A stretch of DNA of 5,141 bases from Paramuribaculum sp. GTDB taxonomy: Bacteria; Bacteroidota; Bacteroidia; Bacteroidales; Muribaculaceae. The translations under genes and the position numbers were made by a program. Location of the stretch: positions 1-5,141 of the forward strand of contig JAIDKJ010000233.1 of assembly GCA_029051835.1 (NCBI GenBank). The letters are read 5' to 3'. The notes beneath the pieces are model-generated. The model had not been told where the DNA came from, searched no databases, and saw nothing but the letters and a program-made list of their open reading frames with translations. Position 1 is the stretch's first letter. Every line of letters starts with the position of its first letter. Shown piece by piece: positions 1-5,141 of this stretch.

Positions 1-338
1 TTCAACCTTGACAATATTGTATTTCTCCGGGTTGAGTATCTTGTCAATCCTTTCTTCAAAATCATTGGCGTCAAATACTCGCCCTTCATCTTTCAATAGA
101 TTGTATGCCTCCCGCATAGCCTCAATTTCCCGAGTAATTGCGATACGCAGTTTCTAGTTATAGATACTGACACGAGGCTTCAATGAGCCGTCCATCTCAA
201 ACTTCTTCAAGTCGGCGAGGTCGGTGTCAATCGGACTCTTGTGAAATAGCAGCCCTCACGCCCTTCGGTAAGGCGGAAGCGGAGCTTGATTTTACCGCTC
301 GTCTTCGTCGTGCGGAGGTAGAGAGTTATTCTTTCCAT
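1..338 (-). pseudogene. Tyrosine recombinase (integrase), N-terminal part, frameshifted and with an internal stop; runs off the left edge
   Basis: Translating the minus strand from ATG at 338-336 gives MERITLYLRTTKTSGKIKLR followed by FRLTEGRE. This is the pattern of the N-terminal arm DNA-binding domain of Bacteroidota tyrosine recombinases (Arm-DNA-bind_5 type, recognised from memory). At about 253-257 the frame breaks. Shifting by one base restores GLLFHKSPIDTDLADLKKFE, then MDGSLKPRVSIYN, which completes the arm domain. One extra G in the GAGGG run would repair it. A TAG at 156-154 then interrupts the restored frame, after which it stays open to base 1 (KLRIAITREIEAMREAYNLL, then KDEGRVFDANDFEERIDKIL), matching the start of the SAM-like core-binding domain. 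The intact protein would be about 400 residues; only about 112 codons lie here, and the catalytic domain (R, H, Y) is outside the window. With two independent lesions I call it a pseudogene. Sequencing error could explain one of them. The family call is confident; the exact family number is less so. Confidence 0.82.
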
Positions 339-340
339 AG

Positions 341-408
341 TTGGTTGTGCATTTCAAAATACCGTTGCGCAAACATATCGTTTTTCACAACCAAAAGTGC
401 GTTGAAAT
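341..408. repeat. Two interleaved inverted repeats upstream of the integrase remnant
   Basis: TTGGTTGTG at 341-349 is the perfect reverse complement of CACAACCAA at 386-394 (9 bp arms). ATTTCAA at 351-357 is the reverse complement of TTGAAAT at 402-408 (7 bp arms). The arms interleave rather than nest, so a single simple hairpin cannot use both. Put another way, the block TTGGTTGTG-n-ATTTCAA recurs inverted as two spaced words, as paired binding sites would. Just upstream of an integrase gene this could be recombinase or regulator binding sites, but in A+T-rich DNA repeats this short can arise by chance. Confidence 0.4.
370..377 (-). promoter_or_regulatory. Possible -7 box (TATGTTTG) for the integrase remnant
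   Basis: The minus strand reads TATGTTTG here, a full match to the Bacteroidota -7 consensus TAnnTTTG. It lies 31 bp upstream of the integrase ATG. The nearest upstream TTTG (395-392) is only 14 nt away, against the usual 19-21, so the -33 element is poor. A plausible but unproven promoter. Confidence 0.35.
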
Positions 409-529
409 AAATCCCTATGAATTTATTAACGTTCAAATTCATTATAATCTACTGATTGATAGTGGATATTTCACTCGTATTCATTCGCCGTCAATCACAA
501 TTCCGAATCCTTTAAGGGAAGAGAGATGG

Positions 530-1732
530 TCAGTGTCGTGGGGAGAATGAGCGGCCTACTGTGCGGCGGATCGCTATGATGGCTCCGGCAGTCAGCAGCA
601 GTGCTATGGCCGCTGCGCATGCGATTGCTGTCAGCGGTGAGCCTCCTGCTATGCCGGCTCCGGCGAGCGGGGCGCTCCATAGGCTTGATATGGCAGCCAT
701 GGCCGCTACGGCGATGACAAGCAAAATGGCGTTGACCATTACGATCAGGCGTATGTAGTAGCCGCTGATCTGAGCCGGAGAGAAGCCCTCGAGCATGAGC
801 AGGGTGGTGGTGTACCGGTTTTTGTAGAGCAGAAGCCATACGCTCAGCAGCAACAGGCCGAACGACAGCAGCACTATGACGATGCCAACGCCTCCGACTA
901 TGGCTGTCAGCACTCCCGCTATCAGCGAGGCACGGCCTCCGAAAGCCTTGTCGCCTCCAAGCTCGTAGCCGTTGTCGGCCAGATAGGTTTTGATGGCCGG
1001 ATCGCCGGGGGTAGTGGTTTCGACGATGATTCTCGACGGCTGATGCGGTCGGGTGTCGTCGGCGTATATTCCGTTGGCCCAGTCCATGAACGACTGTGGC
1101 ACTGCTATCGTGTTCAGGCGGTTGGAAAATCCGGCTATGCGAGCCTTGAACGTATGCCGCAGTCCGTTGCCCGAAACAGTGAGGTTGATCGGCAAGAGTC
1201 CGCTCATCGTGTCGCTTATCTGCGGTAGTCCTCTTGAGGCTGCGAAGCCGAAATTGTAAAGGGCGAGATAGTCTTTGCTGATAACGATAGGCACAGTTTC
1301 CGTCGTTCCGGGGATGTAGCGCCACTGCGACGGGTCGGCGTCGACAAACTCGTCGGGGAGCGATTCGAGAAACAGGGCTGTCGACATGCCTCCGTTGCCT
1401 GCGCCTATGTCTATTCCGGCGCTGACGCTGAATGCTGCCGTGGTGAATGCGCCGAGGCGCTTCACCCACGGCTGTCGGCGCAGCCGGTCGATCTCGTCCG
1501 CTGAAAACCCGTCGGCGCCGTCGGTGAGGCTTCCGAGCCCTTTCACTCCGTGGGATATGACAAGATAGTCGGTAGCTCCGTCGGATGCCGACGGGGCTGT
1601 GATGTCGGTGTAGAATCTGACAGCCGTAGATATGATCACAAGGCCTATGAGGCTTGAAGCGGCAAATGCCGCCAGCTGGCCTATGCTGATGTTGCGGCGA
1701 AGCAGTCGCCCGAGAAGCTTGCGGTCAGTCAT
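530..1732 (-). CDS. ABC transporter permease, FtsX/MacB/LolE type
   Basis: A 400-residue inner-membrane protein with the layout of FtsX-like permeases. A short basic N-terminus (KLLGRLLRR) precedes one membrane helix at about 18-38. A large extracytoplasmic domain follows at about 40-268. Three helices come after it at about 270-301, 326-349 and 367-387, and the tail is basic. PRGLP-like (SRGLP, residues 166-170) and LLPINLTVSG (179-188) segments sit in the periplasmic domain where MacB-type periplasmic core domains usually have a similar stretch. The cytoplasmic loop after helix 2 (LLYKNRYTTTLLMLEGFSPA) resembles the coupling loop of FtsX proteins that contacts the ATPase. The ATG overlaps the stop of the ATPase gene by 4 nt (ATGA), indicating translational coupling and a shared complex. 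Such transporters usually do mechanical work in the envelope (lipoprotein release, export of periplasmic cargo, hydrolase activation) rather than moving small solutes across the membrane. The substrate here cannot be read from sequence. Confidence 0.88.
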   Translation of the reverse strand: MTDRKLLGRLLRRNISIGQLAAFAASSLIGLVIISTAVRFYTDITAPSASDGATDYLVISHGVKGLGSLTDGADGFSADEIDRLRRQPWVKRLGAFTTAAFSVSAGIDIGAGNGGMSTALFLESLPDEFVDADPSQWRYIPGTTETVPIVISKDYLALYNFGFAASRGLPQISDTMSGLLPINLTVSGNGLRHTFKARIAGFSNRLNTIAVPQSFMDWANGIYADDTRPHQPSRIIVETTTPGDPAIKTYLADNGYELGGDKAFGGRASLIAGVLTAIVGGVGIVIVLLSFGLLLLSVWLLLYKNRYTTTLLMLEGFSPAQISGYYIRLIVMVNAILLVIAVAAMAAISSLWSAPLAGAGIAGGSPLTAIACAAAIALLLTAGAIIAIRRTVGRSFSPRH

Positions 1733-2391
1733 AAGTGAGTCGTTGAAGTGTAGTTGAGCGCCAGCGGATTGCCGACCGATGTGGTGATGATGCCGGCGCC
1801 GGTCGACGAGGCTTCCTCCTCGATGAACGACGCGGCTGCAAGGTTGCTTTGCGGGTCGAGATGGCTGACAGGTTCGTCGAGCAGAATGAAGTCGGCCGGC
1901 TGCGCCAGGGCGCGGATTATGGCCACGCGCTGTTGCTGTCCGACCGACATGCGCCCTACCGGCGAATCAATACGGTCGGCTATGCCGAGCTGTTCGAAAG
2001 CCTCCTCGACCCATCGTCCGGATCGCCACCCGGTAAGAGAGCGTTTGATCTCCACGTTTTCACGTGCCGTAAGCTCCGGAAATAACATCATTTCCTGCGG
2101 AAGCCATGCAAGCGCCTTGCGTCGGATCTCGGTCCAGCGTGCGGAGTCGATCAACCGTATGTCGGCGCCGTCAAATGCGATGAGTCCGCGGTAGTCGGTG
2201 CGCCGGCCATAGATGAAGCTTACAAGCGATGACTTCCCTTTGCCTGAGGCCGACTCGATCAGCAGCCGGCATCCGCGCCGGAAGCCGACGGCCTCTTCCG
2301 ACAGCCAGATTCCTGAATCACGCATGTTTCCCGACTGCTCGCGGGCGAACACTTCAGGAATAAGTCCGCACAGTTCAATCTTTTCGATCAT
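1729..2391 (-). CDS. ABC transporter ATP-binding protein (MacB/LolD-like) with divergent motifs
   Basis: A 220-residue stand-alone nucleotide-binding domain, the usual length for LolD/MacB-type ATPases. In order: Walker A SASGKGKS at 47-54, Q-loop WLPQEMMLFPELTARENV with Q99, signature MSVGQQQRVAIIRAL with the core motif at 148-152, Walker B FILLDEP with D172 and catalytic E173, and D-loop SHLD at 176-179. Three departures stand out. The first Walker A glycine is Ser47, the signature has Val150 where the usual motif (SGGQ) has Gly, and the switch region reads IITTSVG so that Ser205 sits where TH is expected. Walker A Lys53, Gln99 and Glu173 are kept, so the protein probably binds nucleotide, while hydrolysis may be altered. 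The ATG lies 5 nt after the lipoprotein stop, and the gene end overlaps the permease start. It is therefore most likely the motor of that permease. It has no obvious Shine-Dalgarno sequence. Confidence 0.9.
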   Translation of the reverse strand: MIEKIELCGLIPEVFAREQSGNMRDSGIWLSEEAVGFRRGCRLLIESASGKGKSSLVSFIYGRRTDYRGLIAFDGADIRLIDSARWTEIRRKALAWLPQEMMLFPELTARENVEIKRSLTGWRSGRWVEEAFEQLGIADRIDSPVGRMSVGQQQRVAIIRALAQPADFILLDEPVSHLDPQSNLAAASFIEEEASSTGAGIITTSVGNPLALNYTSTTHL

Positions 2392-2396
2392 TTCAG

Positions 2397-3728
2397 TCAG
2401 TAGTTTTTACCGTGAAAGATGGTTCTGACAAGCGCCTGAAGTATGGGCGTGTCGCCACAGTCGGTCAGCCGCAGGGTGACGGTGTTGTGTGTGTTGCCGG
2501 CTTCGGCTTTGATGCTCACTCCATAGTCGGCTGCATCGAGCCACTGTCCTACCGTGGCACGGTCGATGTTCAGAATTCCCATTGCAAGCCGTCCTTTCAT
2601 GATGTCGACAAGCTTCGGCGAGGGTTCGGTACGTTGAGGGACAAAGTTGGAAATCGTCAGGTAGCCGTCGATATACGCGGCGTGCATCCGTATGCTTCCG
2701 TAGCGCAGTGCGAGCGATCCGTCGGCTCCTTTGTCGACCGGCAGTCCGAGCCGTCCGATGTAGGCTTCGGCCGTGGAGATGGCTTTGCGTGCGCACTCCT
2801 CGCCCATGTGCGCCATGATGATGAAGCGTGTGGTGGAGATGTCGACAGCGCCATGACGGCTGCCGTCAGCGTACGAGGCCACGATGGAGATGGTGCCGTC
2901 GATCTCTTTGAGAAACGGAAGAATCGACTCGTAGAAGCCGTAGTAGGTGAATCCTCCTATCGTGCCGATGGCTTTGCCGATGCCGTCCCAGTCGACGTTG
3001 TCCTTGTCGATGCCGGCCGCAAATACCATTGAGGCCGGATAGGGCGCATAGTCGAGGAAGCGGGTGTTGACGGGTTCGAGTCCGGTGGTGGGCGCCACCA
3101 TGCCTTGCTTGTCGATTCTGAAATGGTCAAACACCAGAGCGTTGTCGTGAAGCTGCATCTCTATGCATTGCCACTGGTCGGTGAAACTGTTGCCGGCCAC
3201 AGCTATTCCGGCCATCATGGGGCGGCGCAGGAAGTCGCCCGTGCCAGGCACTTTCGCGATACTGCCTTCGCCGTCGGAGCCGGTCGCTTTCCTGACCATG
3301 GCGGCCGGTGTGGCGGTAGCCTGACTGCCTGTGGCGATCCATATCTGTCCGTCGCGTGTGTAGGCTCTGGGCGATGTGCCGTCGCCGCCGTAGCATCTGA
3401 ATCCGTCGGTGTCTTTATCCGACGGCTGTCCGAGCGCCGCAGCCAGCGAATCGGCATCGGTGACCTTTCCGGTCAGCCACATGTCGCCTCCTCCGGCGTC
3501 GATGATCCAGAACATCTCCGAGAGGTCGACGGCAGCGCCAAGCCTGTGCACCCGGTCGGAAATGTCGCGTGGGAGTGCGTCGCCGCACTCCTTGGTCAGT
3601 TGTCGGAGATCGATGCGTGCCACGGCATCCGCGTCGGCGGGTATGCTGTCGAGCAGTTCGGTGCCGCGGTTGCAAGCGGCGGCCATCATAATGACGGCCG
3701 CCGTAAGTATGATTCGGAAAATGTTCAT
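2397..3728 (-). CDS. Predicted lipoprotein, DUF4836/DUF3352-like
   Basis: A 443-residue secreted protein. The N-terminus MNIFRIILTAAVIMMAAAC is a lipoprotein signal peptide: a positive charge at R5, a hydrophobic core, and AAAC with Cys19 as the lipidated residue. No acidic run follows the cysteine (CNRGTELL), so the Bacteroidota surface-export signal is absent. I infer that the protein faces the periplasm. The first mature segment, LLDSIPADADAVARIDLRQL (25-44), resembles the opening of DUF4836/DUF3352-type proteins common in Bacteroidales, whose function is unknown. The rest is a soluble alternation of short strands and glycine turns, with no catalytic motif I recognise. Its start follows the aminotransferase stop by 11 nt and its stop precedes the ATPase ATG by 5 nt. 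It is therefore co-expressed with the transporter and is a candidate accessory factor or substrate. The lipoprotein call is solid; the family match is from memory and moderate. Confidence 0.8.
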   Translation of the reverse strand: MNIFRIILTAAVIMMAAACNRGTELLDSIPADADAVARIDLRQLTKECGDALPRDISDRVHRLGAAVDLSEMFWIIDAGGGDMWLTGKVTDADSLAAALGQPSDKDTDGFRCYGGDGTSPRAYTRDGQIWIATGSQATATPAAMVRKATGSDGEGSIAKVPGTGDFLRRPMMAGIAVAGNSFTDQWQCIEMQLHDNALVFDHFRIDKQGMVAPTTGLEPVNTRFLDYAPYPASMVFAAGIDKDNVDWDGIGKAIGTIGGFTYYGFYESILPFLKEIDGTISIVASYADGSRHGAVDISTTRFIIMAHMGEECARKAISTAEAYIGRLGLPVDKGADGSLALRYGSIRMHAAYIDGYLTISNFVPQRTEPSPKLVDIMKGRLAMGILNIDRATVGQWLDAADYGVSIKAEAGNTHNTVTLRLTDCGDTPILQALVRTIFHGKNY

Positions 3729-3739
3729 GAACCGGGTGT

Positions 3740-4933
3740 TTATTTCAGTCGCGAGAGTGCTTCGGCTATGCGGCGCATCGCTTCACGGATGTTGTCGTCG
3801 GAGGTGGCGTAGCTTAGGCGGATATATCCGGGGAGGCAGAATGCCGATCCGGCCACTGTGGCCACGTGTCCCTCTTCGAGCAGATACATAGCCAGATCGG
3901 AGTCGGTAGCGATAGTCTTGCCGTTGAAGTTTTTGCCGAGATAGGCCGATACTTCGGGGAAGAGATAGAAGGCGCCCTGCGGGCAATTGACTTTCAGTCC
4001 GGGGATCTCACGTGCGAGGCTTACCACCAGATCGCGACGGCGCTCGAAAGCGCGGCGCATCTCCTCCACGCAGTCCTGCGATCCGAGATAAGCGGCCTCG
4101 GCAGCTTTCTGTGCCACCGACGACGGATTGGAGGTGTACTGGCTCTGGAGTTTCGAGCAGGCTTTGGCTATGGGCAGAGGAGCGGCAAGGAATCCGATGC
4201 GCCATCCGGTCATGGCGTAGGCTTTCGAAACGCCGTTGATCACAACCGTGCGGTCGGCTATTTCGGGGAAGGCCGACAGCGAGGTGAAGCTTCCGGTGAA
4301 ATTGATGTGCTGATATATCTCGTCGGCAATGACGGTGATCTGCGGGTGACGGCTGATCACGTCGACGAGTCCCTGAAGTTCCTGACGGGAATATACGCTT
4401 CCGGTCGGATTGGAGGGTGAGCAGAGTATGATGAGCCGTGTGCGCGGGGTTATGGCTGCTTCGAGCTGTGCGGGAGTGATCTTGAAATCCTGCTCGATTC
4501 CGGCCGGCACGAGCACGTTGGTGCCTTCGGCCAGTTTCACCATTTCCACGTAGCTGACCCATGCCGGAGTGGGTATGATCACTTCGTCGCCGGGATTGAC
4601 GAGGGCCAGCACGGCGTTGCACAGTGCCTGCTTGGCGCCGTTCGACACCACGATCTGTTCGGGTGCGAAGTCAACTCCGTCGGTAGCCTTGAGATTTTCG
4701 GCTATGGCTTTGCGGAGCGACATATATCCCGGTACCGGGGTATAGAAGGTGAAATTATCGTCGATAGCGCGCTTGGCAGCTTCCTTGATATGGTCGGGGG
4801 TGTTGATGTCGGGTTCGCCTACAGAGAGGTTTCTTACGTCTACTCCTGCAGCCTTCAGCTCGGTGCTTTTCTGCGACATGGCAAGGGTCTGTGAGGGGGA
4901 GAGCGACTCTACGCGTGTTGAGATTCTGTTCAT
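3740..4933 (-). CDS. aspC: Pyridoxal-phosphate aminotransferase, class I (aspartate aminotransferase type)
   Basis: A 397-residue cytoplasmic enzyme expected to interconvert aspartate and oxaloacetate using 2-oxoglutarate/glutamate; related substrates are possible. Numbering from ATG 4933-4931, the fold-type I signatures are all present. They are SVGEPDINTP near 37-46, the phosphate-binding SNGAKQAL at 97-104, PAWVSY with Trp125, SPSNPTG with Asn175, ADEIY with Asp204 (PLP pyridine nitrogen) and Tyr207, and SKAYAMTGWRIG with the Schiff-base Lys237 and Arg245. The substrate-carboxylate Arg372 is in YIRLSYA. Length and motifs fit the class Ib branch found in many bacteria. An in-frame TTG at 4942-4940 would add three residues, but I prefer the ATG because it gives the usual family start (MNRIS) and the TTG has no ribosome-binding site. 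It is the first gene of the operon, 11 nt before the lipoprotein gene. The exact substrate range is inferred. Confidence 0.95.
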   Translation of the reverse strand: MNRISTRVESLSPSQTLAMSQKSTELKAAGVDVRNLSVGEPDINTPDHIKEAAKRAIDDNFTFYTPVPGYMSLRKAIAENLKATDGVDFAPEQIVVSNGAKQALCNAVLALVNPGDEVIIPTPAWVSYVEMVKLAEGTNVLVPAGIEQDFKITPAQLEAAITPRTRLIILCSPSNPTGSVYSRQELQGLVDVISRHPQITVIADEIYQHINFTGSFTSLSAFPEIADRTVVINGVSKAYAMTGWRIGFLAAPLPIAKACSKLQSQYTSNPSSVAQKAAEAAYLGSQDCVEEMRRAFERRRDLVVSLAREIPGLKVNCPQGAFYLFPEVSAYLGKNFNGKTIATDSDLAMYLLEEGHVATVAGSAFCLPGYIRLSYATSDDNIREAMRRIAEALSRLK

Positions 4934-4961
4934 GATGATCAAGTGTTATGTTTCAAGGCTA

Positions 4962-4993
4962 CAAATTTATGACTTAATGATCAAACTCGCAAA
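4962..4993 (-). promoter_or_regulatory. Bacteroidota-type promoter of the aminotransferase operon
   Basis: On the minus strand TTTG at 4993-4990 is followed after 20 nt by TAAATTTG at 4969-4962. Both elements and the spacing match the primary sigma-factor promoter of Bacteroidota (TTTG, about 19-21 nt, TAnnTTTG). Transcription would start near 4955, giving a leader of roughly 22 nt before the ATG at 4933. No Shine-Dalgarno sequence is seen in the leader, as is common in this phylum. A second TTTG at 4985-4982 is too close (12 nt) to serve as the -33 box. Confidence 0.75.
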
Positions 4994-5026
4994 CAAAAAA
5001 CGCCCCGCTGCGGCCAAAGCCGGGCG
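4991..5026 (-). terminator. Rho-independent terminator of the gene to the right
   Basis: On the minus strand CGCCCGGCT (5026-5018) pairs with AGCGGGGCG (5009-5001). That is five G:C pairs, one G-G mismatch and three more pairs around an 8-nt loop (5017-5010). A run of six T (5000-4995) and then GTTT follows. It lies 58 nt after the stop codon at 5084 and so closes the upstream transcription unit. Its T-rich tail is shared with the -33 region of the next promoter. Confidence 0.8.
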
Positions 5027-5083
5027 GGTGGGCGGAGTCGAGTGCTGAAACAGCCGTTGGTCGTGGCCTTGGAGCGAGGCCTG

Positions 5084-5141
5084 TCAGTTGATGTAGATGG
5101 CTTTGCCGTATGCGGGTATGCATCGTTCGTCGGGGTGATAT
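5084..5141 (-). CDS. C-terminal end of an unidentified protein, cut by the right edge
   Basis: The minus strand is open from the window edge to TGA at 5086-5084 and encodes YHPDERCIPAYGKAIYIN. The call as a real gene end rests on the intrinsic terminator 58 nt downstream and on the change to non-coding composition after the stop. Eighteen residues are too few to name a family, and I recognise none. It belongs to a separate transcription unit from the aminotransferase operon. Confidence 0.6.
   Translation of the reverse strand, partial: YHPDERCIPAYGKAIYIN

Larger units (their letters stand above)
339..529. other. A+T-rich intergenic segment between the operon end and the integrase remnant
   Basis: This 191-bp stretch carries no convincing gene. 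By hand count 341-530 is about 35% G+C, far below the coding DNA to its right. It contains the inverted repeats and possible promoter listed separately, plus a short palindrome CCTTTAAGG at 509-517. I looked for an intrinsic terminator behind the permease gene, which ends at 530, and found no G+C-rich stem followed by a T-run on the minus strand. The operon may therefore end by Rho or further downstream. The composition change makes this a candidate boundary of an inserted element, but no attachment-site duplication can be shown within the window. Confidence 0.6.

Noticed and set aside
183..410. A 75-codon plus-strand open frame over the integrase remnant
   Set aside because: The opposite strand gives a recognisable integrase arm domain; this frame is its shadow.
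509..517. The palindrome CCTTTAAGG as a terminator for the operon
   Set aside because: Its arms are four bases with a one-base centre, so it cannot form a hairpin, and no T-run follows on the minus strand.
341..550. A 69-codon plus-strand open frame in the A+T-rich gap
   Set aside because: It begins with TTG, has no ribosome-binding site or recognisable motif, and runs into the antisense of the permease end. It may be chance.
495..1469. A 324-codon minus-strand open frame inside the permease gene
   Set aside because: It overlaps the permease in another frame and its translation is rich in Arg, His and Ser, typical of a shadow frame in G+C-rich DNA. It has no domain motifs, and the permease frame has clear membrane helices and operon coupling.
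2412..3032. A 206-codon plus-strand open frame antisense to the lipoprotein gene
   Set aside because: It is a shadow of the lipoprotein codons, with no recognisable motif and no promoter. The opposite strand has a signal peptide and operon spacing.
3105..3812. A 235-codon plus-strand open frame spanning the lipoprotein/aminotransferase junction
   Set aside because: It runs antisense across two well-supported genes, and its composition mirrors their codons. No motif was found.
4008..4622. A 204-codon minus-strand open frame inside the aminotransferase gene
   Set aside because: Arg/His/Ser-rich out-of-frame translation of a gene whose own frame carries every expected PLP-enzyme motif.
1..5141. 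CRISPR arrays, tRNA or rRNA genes, riboswitches, toxin-antitoxin or defence genes
   Set aside because: I looked for repeated spacers, cloverleaf-like segments and structured leaders and saw none. The operon leader is only about 22 nt, too short for a riboswitch.

Overview
The window looks like chromosomal DNA from a G+C-rich member of the order Bacteroidales (Muribaculaceae-like is my guess; the family-level call is inference). The signs are a promoter of the Bacteroidota type (TTTG, 20 nt, TAnnTTTG), genes without Shine-Dalgarno sequences, a lipoprotein resembling families typical of Bacteroidales, and an integrase remnant with the N-terminal arm domain common in Bacteroidota tyrosine recombinases. 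Every supported gene is on the minus strand, so the window is best read from right to left.

Right edge (5141 to about 4934): the last 18 codons of an unidentified gene end at 5084. They are followed by an intrinsic terminator (hairpin 5001-5026, U-tract 4995-5000). The promoter of the next transcription unit starts directly in the terminator's tail (-33 box 4990-4993, -7 box 4962-4969).

Main unit (4933 to 530): four tightly packed genes that very probably form one operon. In order of transcription they are a class I PLP-dependent aspartate-type aminotransferase, a 443-residue lipoprotein resembling the DUF4836/DUF3352-like proteins, an ABC ATPase of the MacB/LolD type, and a four-helix FtsX/MacB-type permease. 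The gaps are 11 nt, 5 nt and a 4-nt ATGA overlap. The last three genes look like one functional module: an ATPase and permease driving a periplasmic or lipoprotein-related task, with the lipoprotein as candidate partner or substrate. The aminotransferase is probably a housekeeping enzyme that shares the promoter. The ATPase is unusual: it departs from consensus at the first Walker A glycine, in the signature motif and at the switch histidine, yet keeps the core catalytic residues.

Left edge (529 to 1): composition drops sharply. Positions 341-530 are about 35% G+C by hand count, against about 65% in a sample of the permease gene (601-660). This stretch has no gene but contains interleaved inverted repeats and a possible promoter. 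From 338 to the window edge lies the N-terminal part of a tyrosine recombinase broken by a one-base frameshift and an in-frame TAG. This points to a decayed integrative element next to the operon.

I found no clearly new defence, CRISPR or RNA system. The points most worth a second look are the degenerate ABC ATPase in its lipoprotein-linked operon and the broken integrase with its AT-rich flank.
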